Assembly: GCF_902498995.1 (NCBI RefSeq)
Contig: NZ_CABVLY010000024.1
Location: 62,001-126,000 of the forward strand
DNA length: 64,000 bases
Direction: 5' to 3'
Source of the DNA: Burkholderia anthina
Lineage (GTDB): Bacteria > Pseudomonadota > Gammaproteobacteria > Burkholderiales > Burkholderiaceae
Position numbers and translations under genes: made by a program. How positions within the stretch are numbered: position 1 is the stretch's first letter; every line of letters starts with the position of its first letter. Of this stretch, positions 36,006-45,637 are shown piece after piece. The notes under the pieces are model-generated. The model was not told where the DNA came from and searched no databases. It was given only the letters and a program-made list of their open reading frames with translations.

Positions 36006-37853
36006 ATGATCGATCGACTGAAATACACCTTCTCCGGCCTTCCCCCGTACGATGCCGCCGTTGCCGACGCGCAGGCGGGCCTGTCGCGCGTGCTCGACGC
36101 GCTGCGGCTCGACGCCGTGGTCGTCACGTCGCAGGATGAATACATCACCGAATACCTGCCGCGCCGCAACAACCCGCGCTATGCGCTGTCGGGCTTCGAC
36201 GGCTCGGCCGGCTGCGGGCTGTTCCTGAGCGACGCGGCCGCGCGCGCGCTCGACGTGCCGCGCTTCGTGCTGTTCGTCGACGGCCGCTATCACCTGCAGG
36301 CCGAGCAGCAGTGCGATCCGGCGCGCGTGCACATCGAGAAGCTCGGCATGAACGTGACGATCTGGCAGGCGCTGGCCGACTGGCTGGTCGCGGGTGCGGG
36401 CAGGCTCGAACGGATCGGCTACGACGCGCGGCGGATCAGCGTCGGACAGCGCGACCGGCTGGTCGAGCAGACCCGGGCCGCGCGGCTGGAATGGGCGAGC
36501 CTCGCCGAGCGCGAGATCGACCGCGCGATCGCGCTGCCGGGCTGGGTGGTCGAGCGGCCGATCTTCGAGCTGCCGGAAGCCATGACCGGCGCGAGCGTCG
36601 CGCGGAACCTCGCCACGCTGAACGCGCGGCTCGCCGCGCACACCGGCGCGGCGCACGGCAAGACCGCGTTCTTCACCTGCGCATCGGACGACCTCGCGTA
36701 TCTGCTGAACAGCCGCGGCTATCACATCCCGAATGCGTCGTCGCACCTGGGCTTCCTGTTCGCGATCGGCGAGCAGGTCGCGCTGTTTTTGCCGGAAGGC
36801 TGCGACCGGTGCCCGGTCGAGCTGGCGTCGTATCCGGCGCTGCACGTGATCCGGCGCGACTTCGCCGAACTCGAACGCTTCCTCGCGCCATTCGCGGTCG
36901 ACCACGTGTGCTATGGCTTCGAATCGGTCAATTGCGCGCTCGTCGAGTCGGTGCGCCGCGTATGGCCGCAGGCGCGCCACGCCGATTTCAATCCGGTCGA
37001 GGCGATGCGCGCCAGCAAGACGCCGGCCGTGCTCGACCGCTTCCGCGATGCGTTCGCGCGCAGTTCGGCGGCGATCGCCGAGACGATGCGCTGGGCGAAG
37101 GCCGGCGAGCCGGGGCAAAGCGCTACCGAATACGATCTCGCGCGCACGATCAACGACGCGTACGGCGCACGCTCGGCGCTCGCGCTGACGTTCCCGTCGA
37201 TCGCCGCGAACGGCGCGAACAGCGCGTTCGCGCACTACACGGCCGCGAGCGCCGACGTCGGGCTGACCGAAGGCGACCTGGTGCTGCTGGATAGCGGCGC
37301 GTACTACGACGCCGGTTTCGCGACGGACTGCACGCGCGTCGTGCTGCGCCGCACGCGGGCGGGCACGGTGGCGCAGCCGTGGCAGCGCGAGATCTACACC
37401 GTTGCGCTGAAGGCCTGCGTCAAGGGGCTCGTCACGCGCTTCCCGAAAACGGCGACGGGCGGCGACGTCGATGCGGCCGTGCGGCAGGTGTGCCGCGACC
37501 ACGGCTACGATTTCGGCCACGGCACCGGGCACGGCGTCGGGATCCACGTGCACGAAGGCGGTGTGCGGTTCGCGCCGGGCGCGAAGTACGGGCTGGTGCC
37601 GAATGCGGTGATTTCGGTCGAACCGGGCATCTACGTGCCGGGCAAGGGCGGCGTGCGGATCGAGAACATCGTGATCGTGCACGCGGACGACGCGTCGGAT
37701 ACCGTCGCGTTCGAGAACATCGTGACGGTCGGCTACGACTGGGACCTGATCGATCTCGAACTGCTGGACGACGACGAGCGCGCGTATCTGCGCGACTACG
37801 AGCGGCTTTGCGTGGAACGCGGCACGCAGGTCACTGCCTGTCCGCTGCTGTGA
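36006..37853 (+). CDS. M24-family Xaa-Pro aminopeptidase
   Basis: This 615-aa metallopeptidase of the long APP (aminopeptidase P) type has two creatinase-like N-terminal domains and a C-terminal pita-bread domain. Metal ligands visible in order are D in LLDSGAYYDAGFATDCTR (two Asp), H in FGHGTGHGVGIHVHEG, and E in ISVEPGIYVPGKGGVRIENIVIV (two Glu). It should cleave the N-terminal residue before proline in the cytoplasm. It is divergent from the XRE-cupin regulator, which probably controls it through the three repeats. Confidence 0.93.
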   Translation: MIDRLKYTFSGLPPYDAAVADAQAGLSRVLDALRLDAVVVTSQDEYITEYLPRRNNPRYALSGFDGSAGCGLFLSDAAARALDVPRFVLFVDGRYHLQAEQQCDPARVHIEKLGMNVTIWQALADWLVAGAGRLERIGYDARRISVGQRDRLVEQTRAARLEWASLAEREIDRAIALPGWVVERPIFELPEAMTGASVARNLATLNARLAAHTGAAHGKTAFFTCASDDLAYLLNSRGYHIPNASSHLGFLFAIGEQVALFLPEGCDRCPVELASYPALHVIRRDFAELERFLAPFAVDHVCYGFESVNCALVESVRRVWPQARHADFNPVEAMRASKTPAVLDRFRDAFARSSAAIAETMRWAKAGEPGQSATEYDLARTINDAYGARSALALTFPSIAANGANSAFAHYTAASADVGLTEGDLVLLDSGAYYDAGFATDCTRVVLRRTRAGTVAQPWQREIYTVALKACVKGLVTRFPKTATGGDVDAAVRQVCRDHGYDFGHGTGHGVGIHVHEGGVRFAPGAKYGLVPNAVISVEPGIYVPGKGGVRIENIVIVHADDASDTVAFENIVTVGYDWDLIDLELLDDDERAYLRDYERLCVERGTQVTACPLL

Positions 37854-37923
37854 AGGGGGGAGTCGGGCGGGAGACGGCGCGCGGCGACCGGATCACCGCG
37901 CGGCCCGCTTGCGCATCGGCACG

Positions 37924-38364
37924 TCAGCGCATCAGCGCCGACACGCGCCCGTCCGGCCCGTAGACGCCGCTCGGCGCGGGCGCCGAGCGCAGCACGGCAA
38001 GCGCGCGCTCGTTGTAGTCCATCCGGATCCGGATCAGCATCCCGTTGTTCGCATTGGCCTGGCGCGCGCGTTCGGCGGCCTGCAGCAGCAATTGCCAGCG
38101 GCCGGCGAGGCGCGCATCGCGCTCGGCGGCCTGATCCATCCCTTTCTTGCCGGCCGGAAAGCCGAGCGCGGACAACTGCGTGTCGCGCGCGCGTTCGAGC
38201 AGCGCGAGCCGGTCGAGCAGCGCGGTTTTCTTCTCGACGATGCCGGGCAGCATGTCCAGCGGCTCGGGCGTCGTCAGCGCCTTTTCCTCGTAGGCGAGCA
38301 GCGACGCGAACGCCTCGACCGTCGCGTGTTCGTCGTTGACCGTGGCCAGCAGCTCTTCTCTCAT
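37924..38364 (-). CDS. flgN: Flagellar export chaperone FlgN
   Basis: This 146-aa helical chaperone brings the hook-filament junction proteins FlgK and FlgL to the export gate. The sequence is a long coiled helix set (MREELLATVNDEHATVEAFASLLAYEEKALTTPEPLDML, later KKTALLDRLALLERAR and NANNGMLIRIRMDYNERALAVL), with the INxxxL-type end typical of FlgN. The start at 38364 was chosen over upstream codons because it removes an implausible basic leader. It lies downstream of flgM in a leftward flgM-flgN pair. Confidence 0.9.
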   Translation of the reverse strand: MREELLATVNDEHATVEAFASLLAYEEKALTTPEPLDMLPGIVEKKTALLDRLALLERARDTQLSALGFPAGKKGMDQAAERDARLAGRWQLLLQAAERARQANANNGMLIRIRMDYNERALAVLRSAPAPSGVYGPDGRVSALMR

Positions 38365-38449
38365 CGCATCATGCTCGTCGCGCCGGCGCGCGTGTCGGCG
38401 CACCGGCAAACCGGGGGACCGGCCGGGGCGTGACAGGCCCCCATCCGGC

Positions 38450-38782
38450 TCAGTTGCCCTGCGGACGCTGCTGTTGCAGCAGGTCGCGGGCGGTATTCAA
38501 TACGCCGTCGGCAATCTTGTTCACGTCGACCGTCAGCGTGCCGTTGTTCAGCGCGTCCTTGATCGACTGGACGAGCGCCGTGTCGATGTCGGCGTCGCCC
38601 GATGCCGACGCCGAGCGCAGTTGGCCGGACAGGCCCGACAGGTTCACGGTCGTGTCGCCGCCGGTCGATCCAGCGTCGGCCGCCTGCGCGGACGTCGACG
38701 AAGCCGCGCCGGATTGCGCGCGGGTCGCGCCGTTGCCGGTCGGCGCAAGTGGGCTCGGGTTCGGAGTGGAATCGATCTTCAC
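38450..38782 (-). CDS. flgM: Anti-sigma-28 factor FlgM
   Basis: FlgM (110 aa) binds FliA in the cytoplasm and blocks late flagellar transcription until the hook is finished and FlgM is exported. The first 15 residues (MKIDSTPNPSPLAP) resemble the export signal. The C-terminal half is the conserved FliA-binding part: VNLSGLSGQLRSASASGDADIDTALVQSIKDALNNGTLTVDVNKIADGVLN. The middle is unstructured and Ser/Ala/Thr-rich. A sigma-28-like promoter lies just upstream, which gives FlgM the usual autogenous control by its own target. Confidence 0.95.
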   Translation of the reverse strand: MKIDSTPNPSPLAPTGNGATRAQSGAASSTSAQAADAGSTGGDTTVNLSGLSGQLRSASASGDADIDTALVQSIKDALNNGTLTVDVNKIADGVLNTARDLLQQQRPQGN

Positions 38783-38810
38783 GATGGGTTTCCTGTACGG
38801 TTTGACCCAG

Positions 38811-38837
38811 ATAACGGCCGGGCCGGCCCGAACTTTA
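38811..38837 (-). promoter_or_regulatory. Sigma-28-type promoter for flgM-flgN
   Basis: On the minus strand: TAAAGTTC (complement of 38830-38837), an 11-bp spacer, then GCCGTTAT (complement of 38811-38818). This gives 7/8 and 6/8 matches to the FliA consensus with exact spacing, 29 bp ahead of the flgM start. Confidence 0.7.
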
Positions 38838-38900
38838 GCATCGCGAGCCCGAAATACTTCGAATAAACAATTCTTTGCAATCTTGCGCGGTCATCCGTCC

Positions 38901-40088
38901 CTACAGCGGAATCTCCACGGTGCCGGCGTCCTTGACGATCGCCGTGACGATCTGGCCCGCCGCCATCCTGACCCGCACCGACTGGCCCGGGGCCGCATTC
39001 GCGAGCACGCTGCCTTCGGCCGAGATCGTGAAGCCGGGCCCGGCTGCCACCACCCGCACCGTCTGGCCGGCCGATACCGATGCGGCGCTCTTCAGCATGT
39101 CCTGGCGCAGCGGCAGCCCGGCCGAGATGCGGGCGAGCGCGGTCGCGCCGACCGCCTGCGCGGGATCGGTGATCACCGCGAGCGGCAGCACCGTCAGGTC
39201 GCCGTCGCGCGCGACGAGATCGGCCGCGGTGAGCGGCTCGCCGGGCGTGATCTGCCGCGCGGCGACGTAATAGGTGGCCTGCACCGTGACCTTCGCCTGC
39301 AGATAGACGGTCCACGGCCGTTCGCCCGCGCAGCGCACGCCCACCGTCGTGCGGCCCCACAGGCGCGCGCCGGTCGGCAGGAACGGTTCGAGCGTCGTGC
39401 ACGTGGCGAGCCCGCGCGGAAACGCCGGCGCGACGGTCGCGGTGGTCTTGCCCGGCAGGCCGGCGATCTGCTGCTGCAGGAACGCGAGCGCCGTGCGCCG
39501 GATCGCTTCGGGGTCTTGCTGGCCCGGCAGCGGGGCGGGATGGGCCGCTGCCGCGGGAGCGGGCGCCGCCGCGTTGGCGGTGTTGGCGGCGCGTGCGGCG
39601 ATCGCCGGCTGTCGCGCGAGCCGCGCCGCGTTCGACGCGGGCTCGGCCGCGCCGGCGACGACCGTCGCGACGCCGGCCGGATCGACGGCGCGCGGCGCGT
39701 TGCCATAGCCGGCGTTCGCGCGGGCCGCCGCGTAGGTCGAGGCCGGCGGCGGGTTCGTCGCGACCGTCGCGCTACCCGGCTGCACCGCGTAGCCGGCCCC
39801 GGCCGCCCCGGTCATGCCTGGCGTTGGCCGGTACGCATTTCCTGCCGTTTCGGGCGCGATGCCCGCCCCGGCGCCGGCATGCCCGACATTCCCGCCGAAC
39901 TGCCCGCCGCTTGCCGCGTTCGCCTGCGCGAGCGCGGTTTCGGCCGTCTCGCCGCGGCCGGGAATCACGATCATCCCGTCGTCCGCGCGCGCGGCCGGCA
40001 CGGCGAGCCACAGCGCCGCGGCGAGCGCGAACGCACGCGGCACGCGTGTGCCGCGCCGGTCGTCCCCGCGAAGTGCGCTGCCTGTCAT
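38901..40088 (-). CDS. flgA: Flagellar P-ring assembly chaperone FlgA (extended)
   Basis: FlgA helps P-ring (FlgI) assembly in the periplasm. This version is 395 aa, much longer than the usual 220-250. It has a signal peptide (to about residue 36, ending AARAD), then about 150 residues rich in Ala, Gly and Pro with low complexity, then the conserved part: [18 protein letters not shown], the SAF-type domain beginning [30 protein letters not shown], and the end [44 protein letters not shown]. It is divergent from flgB. Confidence 0.93.
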   Translation of the reverse strand: MTGSALRGDDRRGTRVPRAFALAAALWLAVPAARADDGMIVIPGRGETAETALAQANAASGGQFGGNVGHAGAGAGIAPETAGNAYRPTPGMTGAAGAGYAVQPGSATVATNPPPASTYAAARANAGYGNAPRAVDPAGVATVVAGAAEPASNAARLARQPAIAARAANTANAAAPAPAAAAHPAPLPGQQDPEAIRRTALAFLQQQIAGLPGKTTATVAPAFPRGLATCTTLEPFLPTGARLWGRTTVGVRCAGERPWTVYLQAKVTVQATYYVAARQITPGEPLTAADLVARDGDLTVLPLAVITDPAQAVGATALARISAGLPLRQDMLKSAASVSAGQTVRVVAAGPGFTISAEGSVLANAAPGQSVRVRMAAGQIVTAIVKDAGTVEIPL

Positions 40089-40292
40089 CGCCGTGTCCTC
40101 GATCCGTTGATCCGATTCGCATTCTAGGGAGCGGGGCCGCCGCGCAAACGACGAATAGAGGGGGCCTTTGCCGCGTTATTCGCCCGATTGCCGGTTGCGC
40201 GCGCCGCCTACCATCGCTGTCATGGAAAAAAGCCTCTTGGGTCGCCATCCGGCCCGACGGGCGTGCAGCGCTTCATACGGAGAGACGCACAC

Positions 40293-40781
40293 ATGCTGGA
40301 CAAACTCGATGCCGAATTCGCGTTCGGCCGGCAGGCGCTCGACGTGCGCGCCTACCGGCAGGAACTGCTGTCGTCGAACATCGCGAACGCCGATACGCCC
40401 GGCTACCAGGCCCGCGACGTCAATTTCGCGTCGACGCTCGCGCGCTCGCTGAAGCAGGCCGACGGCGGCGTCGCGCCGGGCAACGCCGCGCAGCTGCCGA
40501 TGGCGCAGCCGGCCGGCGTGACGAGCGGGATGACGATGGTGTCCACGGCGCCCGGCCACATGGCCGGCGCCGCGAAGCTGATGCCGACCGGCGGCCCGGC
40601 CGACGACTACGGCCGCGCGCAGTACCGGATGCCGCTGCAGCCGTCGCTCGACGGCAATACGGTCGATCTCGACGTCGAGCGCGTGCAGTTCGCGGACAAC
40701 GCGCTGCACTACGAAACCGGGATGACCGTGATGACCCAGCAGATCAAGGCGATGATCGCCGCGATCTCGACGAACTCGTAA
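40293..40781 (+). CDS. flgB: Flagellar basal-body rod protein FlgB
   Basis: This 162-aa proximal rod subunit has the N-terminal rod-protein motif ([30 protein letters not shown]) and the C-terminal [26 protein letters not shown] helix, as expected for FlgB. I chose the ATG at 40293, with GGAGAG 9 bp upstream, over a longer upstream frame. It opens the flgBCDEFGHIJ operon, which runs to 47823 with gaps of only a few tens of bp. Confidence 0.95.
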   Translation: MLDKLDAEFAFGRQALDVRAYRQELLSSNIANADTPGYQARDVNFASTLARSLKQADGGVAPGNAAQLPMAQPAGVTSGMTMVSTAPGHMAGAAKLMPTGGPADDYGRAQYRMPLQPSLDGNTVDLDVERVQFADNALHYETGMTVMTQQIKAMIAAISTNS

Positions 40782-40819
40782 GCGCGCGCCGCTTCCGAAC
40801 CCGAGCACAAGGAGCCTCC

Positions 40820-41245
40820 ATGCCCTCGTTGATGAACATCTTCGGCGTCGCCGGTTCGGCGCTGTCCGCGCAGTCGCAGCGCCTGAACGTCACCGCGTCG
40901 AACCTCGCGAACGCCGACAGCGCGACCGGCCCCGACGGCAAGCCGTACAAGGCCAAGCAGGTCGTGTTCGAAACCGACCCGCTCGGCGGCGTGCGCACCG
41001 CGTCCGGCCAGGGCGTGGGCGGCGTGCGCGTGTCGAAGGTGGTGGACGACCCGTCGCCGATGAAGTCGACCTACGACCCGGCGAACCCGGCCGCCGACGC
41101 GAACGGCTACGTGCAGATGCCGAACGTCGACCCGGTGCAGGAAATGGTGAACATGATTTCGGCGTCGCGCTCGTACCAGGCGAACGTCGAGACGCTGAAC
41201 ACCGCGAAGACGCTGATGCTCAAGACGCTGACGATCGGCTCCTGA
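40820..41245 (+). CDS. flgC: Flagellar basal-body rod protein FlgC
   Basis: This 141-aa rod subunit has the opening [44 protein letters not shown] and the C-terminal [44 protein letters not shown], typical of FlgC and unlike FlgB, FlgF or FlgG. GGAG lies 6 bp ahead of the ATG. It follows flgB by 38 bp and stacks on the proximal rod beside FlgB and FlgF. Confidence 0.96.
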   Translation: MPSLMNIFGVAGSALSAQSQRLNVTASNLANADSATGPDGKPYKAKQVVFETDPLGGVRTASGQGVGGVRVSKVVDDPSPMKSTYDPANPAADANGYVQMPNVDPVQEMVNMISASRSYQANVETLNTAKTLMLKTLTIGS

Positions 41246-41295
41246 GCCGCGCGCGACCTTACAGACCCGACAGTTCCGACAGAAGGCCACCCAGG

Positions 41296-42054
41296 ATGAC
41301 ATCCTCCAGCACGACGATCGGCGGCAACGGCGCCAACGTGTCGACGTTGCCGACCGACACGATGAACACCAACAACGTGTCGAGCACCGGCACGTCGGCG
41401 AGCGACCTGCAGTCGACGTTCCTGAAGCTGCTCGTCACGCAGCTGCAGAACCAGGATCCGACGAGCCCCGTCGACAGTTCGCAGATGACGTCGCAGCTCG
41501 CGCAGATCAACACGGTGAGCGGCATCGCGCAGCTGAACACGTCGCTCACGTCGCTGTCGACGCAGCTCGCGGCCGGCCAGCAGACGCAGGCCGCGCTGCT
41601 GATCGGCACGAACGTGCTCGCGCCGGGCAACGGCGTCGCGGTGAAGGACGGCGCGTCGTCGCCGTTCGGCGTGTCGCTCGCGAACGACGTGTCGAACCTG
41701 ACGATCACCGTGAAGAACAGCTCGGGCGTCGTGGTCAACACGATCAACGCGGGCGCGCAGTCGGCCGGCACGGTGCCGTTCAACTGGACGCCGACCGACG
41801 CGGCGGGCAACACGCTGCCCGACGGCGCGTATACGGTCAGCGCGACCTACACCGACAGCACCGGCACGCAGCAGACCGCGACGACGCTGGCGGCCGCGCA
41901 GGTGCAGAGCGTGATCAAGCAGGCGGACGGGACCGCCGGGCTCATGCTGTCGAACGGCACGACCGTGGGGCTCACCCAGGTCGCGTCGATCTACCCGAAC
42001 ACCACGTCGTCTTCGTCGTCCACGTCGTCGTCCGGCGGCGCCACTACCAACTGA
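41296..42054 (+). CDS. flgD: Flagellar hook-capping protein FlgD
   Basis: This 252-aa scaffold caps the growing hook and is discarded after completion. It has an N-terminal export/cap segment (STFLKLLVTQLQNQDPTSPVDSSQMTSQLAQINTVSGIAQLNTSL) and two beta domains (VKNSSGVVVNTINAGAQSAGTVPFNWTPTDAAGNTLPDGAYTVSATY, the FlgD tudor-Ig part). Low-complexity Ser/Thr stretches lie at both ends. It sits between flgC and flgE as in most bacteria. Confidence 0.95.
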   Translation: MTSSSTTIGGNGANVSTLPTDTMNTNNVSSTGTSASDLQSTFLKLLVTQLQNQDPTSPVDSSQMTSQLAQINTVSGIAQLNTSLTSLSTQLAAGQQTQAALLIGTNVLAPGNGVAVKDGASSPFGVSLANDVSNLTITVKNSSGVVVNTINAGAQSAGTVPFNWTPTDAAGNTLPDGAYTVSATYTDSTGTQQTATTLAAAQVQSVIKQADGTAGLMLSNGTTVGLTQVASIYPNTTSSSSSTSSSGGATTN

Positions 42055-42081
42055 TCCAGATTTCTCGAAACGGAGACCGAA

Positions 42082-43323
42082 ATGGGTTATCAACAGGGTC
42101 TGAGCGGCCTCGCCGGCGCATCGAACGCGCTGGACGTGATCGGCAACAACATCGCGAACGCGAATACGGTCGGCTTCAAGTCGAGCACCGCGCAGTTCGC
42201 CGACATGTACGCGAACTCGATCGCGACGTCGCTCAACACGCAGATCGGGATCGGCACGTCGCTCGCGTCGGTGCAGCAGCAGTTCAGCCAGGGCGCGGTC
42301 AACACGACGAGCTCGTCGCTCGACGTCGCGATCAACGGCAACGGCTTCTTCCAGATGACGAACAACGGCGTGACGACGTACACGCGCGACGGCACGTTCC
42401 AGCGCGACAAGAACGGCTACATCGTCAACGCGCAGGGCATGAACCTGATGGGCTATGCCGCCGACAAGAACGGCGTGATCAACACGTCGCAGACGGTGGC
42501 GCTGCAGGCGCCGACGACCAACATCGCGCCGACCGCGACGACCAGGATCTCGGCCCAGTTCAACCTGAACTCGCAGGACACGACGCCCGCGAAATCGCCG
42601 ATCGATCCGTCGGACAACACGACGTACAACTACTCGACGTCGATCCAGGTGTACGACTCGCTCGGCGGCTCGCAGGCCGTCAGCATGTACTTCGTGAAGT
42701 CGGACGCCGGCACGTGGGAAGCCTACGCGGGCGTGCAGGGCGGCGCCCCGACGGATCTCGGCACGGTCACGTTCGACTCGTCGGGCGCGATCCAGGGCAC
42801 GACGACGGGCACGCCGGCCGCGCCGACCGCATCGCTCGGCCAGTTCCAGTTCGAAGTGCCGAACACGGACGGCTCGGCGACGCCGCAGACCATGACGCTC
42901 GACCTGACCGGCACCACGCAGTACGGCGGCAAGGACGGCGTGAACAACCTCGCGCAGGACGGCTACGCGAGCGGCACGCTGACGACCTACTCGATCGGCA
43001 CCGACGGCAAGCTGACCGGCAACTACTCGAACGGCCAGACGGCGGTGCTCGGCCAGATCGCGCTCGCCAACTTCAACAACCCGAACGGGCTGATCAACCT
43101 CGGCGGCAACCAGTATGCGGAAAGCGCCGAGTCGGGCGTGCCGCAGATCTCCGCGCCGGGCACCACGAACCACGGTTCGCTGCAGGGCAGCGCGCTCGAG
43201 AACTCGAACGTCGACCTGACGTCGGAGCTGGTCAACCTGATCACCGCGCAGCGCAACTACCAGGCGAACGCGCAGACGATCAAGACGCAGCAGACCGTCG
43301 ACCAGACGCTCATCAACCTGTAA
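42082..43323 (+). CDS. flgE: Flagellar hook protein FlgE
   Basis: This 413-aa hook subunit has the N-terminal D0 motif (GLSGLAGASNALDVIGNNIANANTVGFKSSTAQFADMYA), the FlgE-type TTYTRDGTFQRDKNGYIVNAQGMNLMGY, a central beta domain, and the C-terminal D0 helix (NSNVDLTSELVNLITAQRNYQANAQTIKTQQTVDQTLINL). Length fits an average hook protein with a single variable domain. It lies between flgD and flgF in the main operon. Confidence 0.96.
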   Translation: MGYQQGLSGLAGASNALDVIGNNIANANTVGFKSSTAQFADMYANSIATSLNTQIGIGTSLASVQQQFSQGAVNTTSSSLDVAINGNGFFQMTNNGVTTYTRDGTFQRDKNGYIVNAQGMNLMGYAADKNGVINTSQTVALQAPTTNIAPTATTRISAQFNLNSQDTTPAKSPIDPSDNTTYNYSTSIQVYDSLGGSQAVSMYFVKSDAGTWEAYAGVQGGAPTDLGTVTFDSSGAIQGTTTGTPAAPTASLGQFQFEVPNTDGSATPQTMTLDLTGTTQYGGKDGVNNLAQDGYASGTLTTYSIGTDGKLTGNYSNGQTAVLGQIALANFNNPNGLINLGGNQYAESAESGVPQISAPGTTNHGSLQGSALENSNVDLTSELVNLITAQRNYQANAQTIKTQQTVDQTLINL

Positions 43324-43343
43324 CGCGCGGATAACCGGCAGCC

Positions 43344-44102
43344 ATGGACCGACTGATCTACACGGCGATGACGGGCGCGTCGCAGTCGCTCGACCAGCAG
43401 GCGATCGTCGCGAACAACCTCGCGAACGCATCGACGACGGGTTTTCGCGCGCAGCTCGCGACCTACCGCGCGGTGCCGATGAATTTCGGCGACGGCGGCA
43501 ACGTCGACCCGACGACGACGCGGACCTACGTGCTTGCGTCGACGCCCGGCGCGGATTACACGCCGGGTCCGATCACGCGCACCGGCAACCCGCTCGACGT
43601 CGCGGTGCAGGGCCCCGGCTGGCTGTCGGTGCAGACGGCCGACGGCGGCGAGGCGTACACGCGCGCGGGCAACCTGCACGTCGATGAAAACGGCCAGCTC
43701 GTGAACGCGAGCAACCTGCCGGTGATCGGCAACGGCGGCCCGATCTCGGTGCCGCCGAACGCGGAAGTGACGATCGGCAAGGACGGCACGGTGTCCGCGC
43801 TGATGCCGGGCGACCCGCCCACCGCGGTCGCGATCGTCGACCAGATGAAGCTCGTCAATCCCGATCCGGCCACGCTCGCGCGCGGCAACGACGGACTGTT
43901 CCGCACCGCCGACGGCAATCCGGCCGACGCCGACCCGAACGTGGTCGTCACGCCGAATTCGCTCGAAGGCAGCAACGTGAACCCGGTGACCGCGATGGTC
44001 GCGATGATCGACAACGCGCGGGCGTTCCAGCTGCAGTCCAAGCTGATCCAGACGGCCGACCAGAACGAGCAGTCGGCGAACCAGCTGCTCAACTTCAGCT
44101 GA
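43344..44102 (+). CDS. flgF: Flagellar basal-body rod protein FlgF
   Basis: This 252-aa proximal rod subunit starts with [46 protein letters not shown], the FlgF pattern, and later has [49 protein letters not shown]. The C-terminal helix ([39 protein letters not shown]) is conserved. FlgF joins FlgB/FlgC to the distal rod FlgG, whose gene follows. Confidence 0.96.
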   Translation: MDRLIYTAMTGASQSLDQQAIVANNLANASTTGFRAQLATYRAVPMNFGDGGNVDPTTTRTYVLASTPGADYTPGPITRTGNPLDVAVQGPGWLSVQTADGGEAYTRAGNLHVDENGQLVNASNLPVIGNGGPISVPPNAEVTIGKDGTVSALMPGDPPTAVAIVDQMKLVNPDPATLARGNDGLFRTADGNPADADPNVVVTPNSLEGSNVNPVTAMVAMIDNARAFQLQSKLIQTADQNEQSANQLLNFS

Positions 44103-44137
44103 GCGGCACGGCCCGCGCTACCAGGAGAAGATTCAAC

Positions 44138-44926
44138 ATGAACCGTTCGCTCTACATCGCCGCCACCGGCATGAATGCGCAGCAGGCGCAGATGGACGTG
44201 ATCTCGAACAACCTCGCGAACACCAGCACGAACGGCTTCAAGGCGTCGCGCGCGGTGTTCGAGGATCTGCTGTACCAGACGATCCGCCAGCCGGGCGCGA
44301 ACTCGACGCAGCAGACCGAACTGCCGTCGGGCCTGCAGCTCGGCACCGGCGTGCAGCAGGTCGCGACCGAGCGCCTGTACACGCAGGGCAGCCTCACGCA
44401 GACTGGCAACTCGAAGGACGTCGCGATCAACGGCGCGGGCTTCTTCCAGGTGCTGATGCCGGACGGCACGAACGCCTACACGCGCGACGGCTCGTTCCAG
44501 ACCAACGCGCAGGGCCAGCTCGTCACGTCGAGCGGCTACCAGATCCTGCCGGCGATCACGGTGCCGCAGAACGCGACGTCGCTGACGATCGGCAAGGACG
44601 GCGTCGTGTCGATCACGCAGGCGGGTTCGACCAACGCGGTGCAGATCGGCTCGCTGCAGATCGCCACCTTCATCAACCCGGCCGGCCTCGAGGCGAAGGG
44701 CGAGAACCTGTTCGCGGAAACGACGTCGTCGGGCGCGCCGAACGTGTCGCAGCCGGGACTGAACGGCGCGGGCGCGCTCAACCAGGGCTATGTCGAGGCG
44801 TCGAACGTGAACGTCGTGCAGGAGCTCGTCAACATGATCCAGACCCAGCGTGCGTACGAGATCAACAGCAAGGCCGTGACGACGTCCGACCAGATGCTGC
44901 AGACCGTCACGCAGATGAAGAGCTAA
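44138..44926 (+). CDS. flgG: Flagellar distal rod protein FlgG
   Basis: This 262-aa distal rod subunit begins [48 protein letters not shown], the invariant FlgG start, with [37 protein letters not shown] and the C-terminal [45 protein letters not shown]. Length 262 matches the usual 260-262. It passes through the L and P rings encoded by the next two genes. Confidence 0.97.
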   Translation: MNRSLYIAATGMNAQQAQMDVISNNLANTSTNGFKASRAVFEDLLYQTIRQPGANSTQQTELPSGLQLGTGVQQVATERLYTQGSLTQTGNSKDVAINGAGFFQVLMPDGTNAYTRDGSFQTNAQGQLVTSSGYQILPAITVPQNATSLTIGKDGVVSITQAGSTNAVQIGSLQIATFINPAGLEAKGENLFAETTSSGAPNVSQPGLNGAGALNQGYVEASNVNVVQELVNMIQTQRAYEINSKAVTTSDQMLQTVTQMKS

Positions 44927-44947
44927 CCGGAAAGTCCCGTCGTTGCC

Positions 44948-45637
44948 ATGAAGCAGGTTCGCCTCCTCCCGTCAGCCACCGTCCGCGCCGCGTGCGCGGT
45001 CGCGGTGGCCGCGCTCGCCGGCTGCGCGCAGATTCCGCACGATCCGATCATCCAGCAGCCGATGACCGCCCAGCCGCCGATGCCGATGTCGATGCAGGCG
45101 CCCGGCTCGATCTACAACCCGGGATACGCGGGCCGGCCGCTGTTCGAGGATCAGCGCCCGCGCAACATCGGCGACATCCTGACGATCGTGATCGCCGAGA
45201 ACATCAACGCGACCAAGTCGTCGGGCGCCAACACCAACCGGCAGGGCAATACCGACTTCAACGTGCCGACCGCCGGCTTCCTCGGCGGGCTGTTCTCGAA
45301 GGCGAACCTGTCGGCGAGCGGCGACAACAAGTTCGCGGCGACGGGCGGCGCGAGCGCGGCGAACACGTTCAACGGCACGATCACGGTGACCGTCACCAAC
45401 GTGCTGCCGAACGGCAACCTCGTCGTGAGCGGCGAGAAGCAGATGCTGATCAACCAGGGCAACGAATTCGTGCGCTTCTCGGGCGTCGTGAACCCGAACA
45501 CGATCTCGGGCGCGAACTCCGTGTACTCGACGCAGGTCGCCGACGCGCGGATCGAATACTCGGCGAAGGGCTACATCAACGAAGCCGAGACGATGGGCTG
45601 GCTGCAGCGCTTCTTCCTCAACATCGCACCGTGGTGA
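44948..45637 (+). CDS. flgH: Flagellar L-ring lipoprotein FlgH
   Basis: This 229-aa outer-membrane L-ring protein has a lipoprotein signal with the lipobox LAGC (C26). The core shows [37 protein letters not shown], then [86 protein letters not shown], closely following FlgH. Its TGA overlaps the flgI start by 1 bp, indicating coupled translation. Confidence 0.96.
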   Translation: MKQVRLLPSATVRAACAVAVAALAGCAQIPHDPIIQQPMTAQPPMPMSMQAPGSIYNPGYAGRPLFEDQRPRNIGDILTIVIAENINATKSSGANTNRQGNTDFNVPTAGFLGGLFSKANLSASGDNKFAATGGASAANTFNGTITVTVTNVLPNGNLVVSGEKQMLINQGNEFVRFSGVVNPNTISGANSVYSTQVADARIEYSAKGYINEAETMGWLQRFFLNIAPW

